Shown: piece by piece, positions 63,401 through 64,000 of the stretch
Position numbering within the stretch: the stretch's first letter is position 1
How the letters are laid out: every line of letters starts with the position of its first letter
Assembly: GCA_016793095.1 (NCBI GenBank)
Contig: JAEUJQ010000044.1
Location: 1 to 64,000, forward strand
Reading direction: 5' to 3'
From: Myxococcaceae bacterium
Lineage (GTDB): Bacteria; Myxococcota; Myxococcia; Myxococcales; Myxococcaceae
DNA: 64,000 nt
Translations under genes and position numbers: made by a program
The notes under the pieces: model-generated
Told to the model about the DNA's origin: nothing
The model's input: the letters and a program-made list of their open reading frames with translations, nothing else
Databases searched by the model: none

Positions 63401-64000
63401 AGACCTTCTTCGTCGTGAACCCGAAGAGCGCCAACGGCGCCACTGGCAAGCGCTGGGGCGAGCTGTCGGCCACCATCGCGCGCTCCCTGCAGGACTTCGG
63501 CGTCGAGTTCACCCAGCGCCCGATGGACGCGGCGCGCATCACCACCAACGCGCTCAAGGCCGGGTACGAGTGCATCGTCGCCATCGGCGGTGACGGCACC
63601 ATCAACGAGGTGACGAACGGCTTCTTCGAGAACGGCAAGGCCGTGAACCCGAACGCCGCGCTCGGGGTGCTGCCCCGCGGGACGGGCGGTGACTTCCGCA
63701 AGACGTTCGGGTGGACGACCGATCTCGACGAGGCGGTTCAGCGCCTCAAGACGCCTGACACCCGGCCCTTCGACGTGGGCCTGTGCGAGTACGTGAACCA
63801 CCAGGGCCAGAAGGAGTCGCGCTACTTCGCGAACATCCTCTCCTTCGGCGTCTCGGGGCTCGTCGATCGCGAGGTGGCGTCGATGAAGGGCTTCGGCGGG
63901 CGGCTCGGCTTCTCGCTCGCGTCGCTCCGGGCCCTGACGCGGTACCGCGATCGCGCCGTGCGCCTGTCGTTCGACGGCGGCCCTTCGAAGGCGTTGCCTG
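63397..64000 (+). CDS. Diacylglycerol-kinase-like lipid kinase (truncated by window end)
   Basis: At least 201 residues are visible; the gene runs past base 64000. The catalytic domain of the YegS/DgkB type is clear: FVVNPKSANG (phosphate-side loop), AIGGDGTINEVTNG (GGDG motif), and LPRGTGGDFRKTFG. It would phosphorylate a lipid such as diacylglycerol or undecaprenol. The ATG at 63397 overlaps the Fe-S gene's stop (ATGA), so it belongs to the flavoenzyme operon. Confidence 0.9.
   Translation, partial: MKTFFVVNPKSANGATGKRWGELSATIARSLQDFGVEFTQRPMDAARITTNALKAGYECIVAIGGDGTINEVTNGFFENGKAVNPNAALGVLPRGTGGDFRKTFGWTTDLDEAVQRLKTPDTRPFDVGLCEYVNHQGQKESRYFANILSFGVSGLVDREVASMKGFGGRLGFSLASLRALTRYRDRAVRLSFDGGPSKALP

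Overview
The window is about 64 kb of very GC-rich DNA from a myxobacterium (Myxococcota), most likely of the Cystobacterineae. The evidence is a CarD-family protein that looks like Myxococcus CdnL, a dense set of Cys-rich lipoproteins with DAG/GG-type linkers, MopE-type metal-binding motifs, and three proteins ending in a Cys/hydrophobic/Arg-cluster sorting tail of the MYXO-CTERM kind. I see about 44 protein genes, no rRNA or tRNA gene, no CRISPR array and no insertion sequence. Housekeeping genes (comEC, cdnL, cysS, dusB, recJ, aspS) are interleaved with accessory, mostly secreted or cell-surface genes.

Layout. 0-8 kb: a GtrA-like membrane protein, comEC, cdnL behind a clear extended -10 promoter, an FHA-TPR membrane protein and cysS, followed by a short tandem-repeat tract. 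8-16 kb: a translationally coupled pair of trypsin-like lipoproteins, then an SsnA-like amidohydrolase and, 40 bp behind it, a peroxiredoxin whose peroxidatic Cys codon is TGA; then a Cys-rich lipoprotein and an unknown gene. 15-24 kb: desaturase, M50 protease, a 1145-residue Cys-rich MopE-type lipoprotein, and tandem GAF proteins with a degenerate kinase-like half. 24-31 kb: dusB, a DoxX-like protein, an operon of a 9-residue-repeat peptide, a PaaK-like adenylate-forming enzyme and a protease-less FtsH-like AAA protein, then a large propeller protein. 31-37 kb: a NapH-like/NapG-like/molybdopterin oxidoreductase operon and recJ. 37-50 kb: three giant paralogous lipoproteins in one operon, an outer-membrane protein, a metallopeptidase lipoprotein and aspS. 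51-59 kb: a Uma2-like protein, a HEAT-repeat protein coupled to a eukaryotic-type protein-arginine deiminase lipoprotein, a TIGR01777 protein, and a Gly/Cys-rich lipoprotein coupled to an NAPE-PLD-like hydrolase. 59-64 kb: a four-gene overlapping operon (AGPS-like flavoenzyme, GlcE-like, GlcF-like, diacylglycerol-kinase-like) that runs off the window.

The most notable item is the apparent selenocysteine peroxiredoxin at 12535-13071. Pro49, Thr53 and an Arg pair complete the peroxiredoxin active site around an in-frame TGA at codon 56. The reading frame continues through the rest of the domain, and a stem-loop with a G-rich apical loop lies about 22 nt after the TGA, as expected for a bacterial SECIS element. 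An automatic caller would split or truncate this gene. Its upstream neighbour resembles SsnA, a family linked in other bacteria to selenium-dependent molybdenum hydroxylase clusters.

Several operons use 4-nt ATGA/GTGA overlaps, which gives good support for co-translation: proteases (9545-9548), Nap-like genes (33640-33643, 34260-34263), giant lipoproteins (44006-44009), deiminase/HEAT (53223-53226), Gly-rich/NAPE-PLD-like (58626-58629), and the flavoenzyme operon (61338, 62309, 63397). All calls are from reading the sequence and from knowledge of the families; no database search was run.
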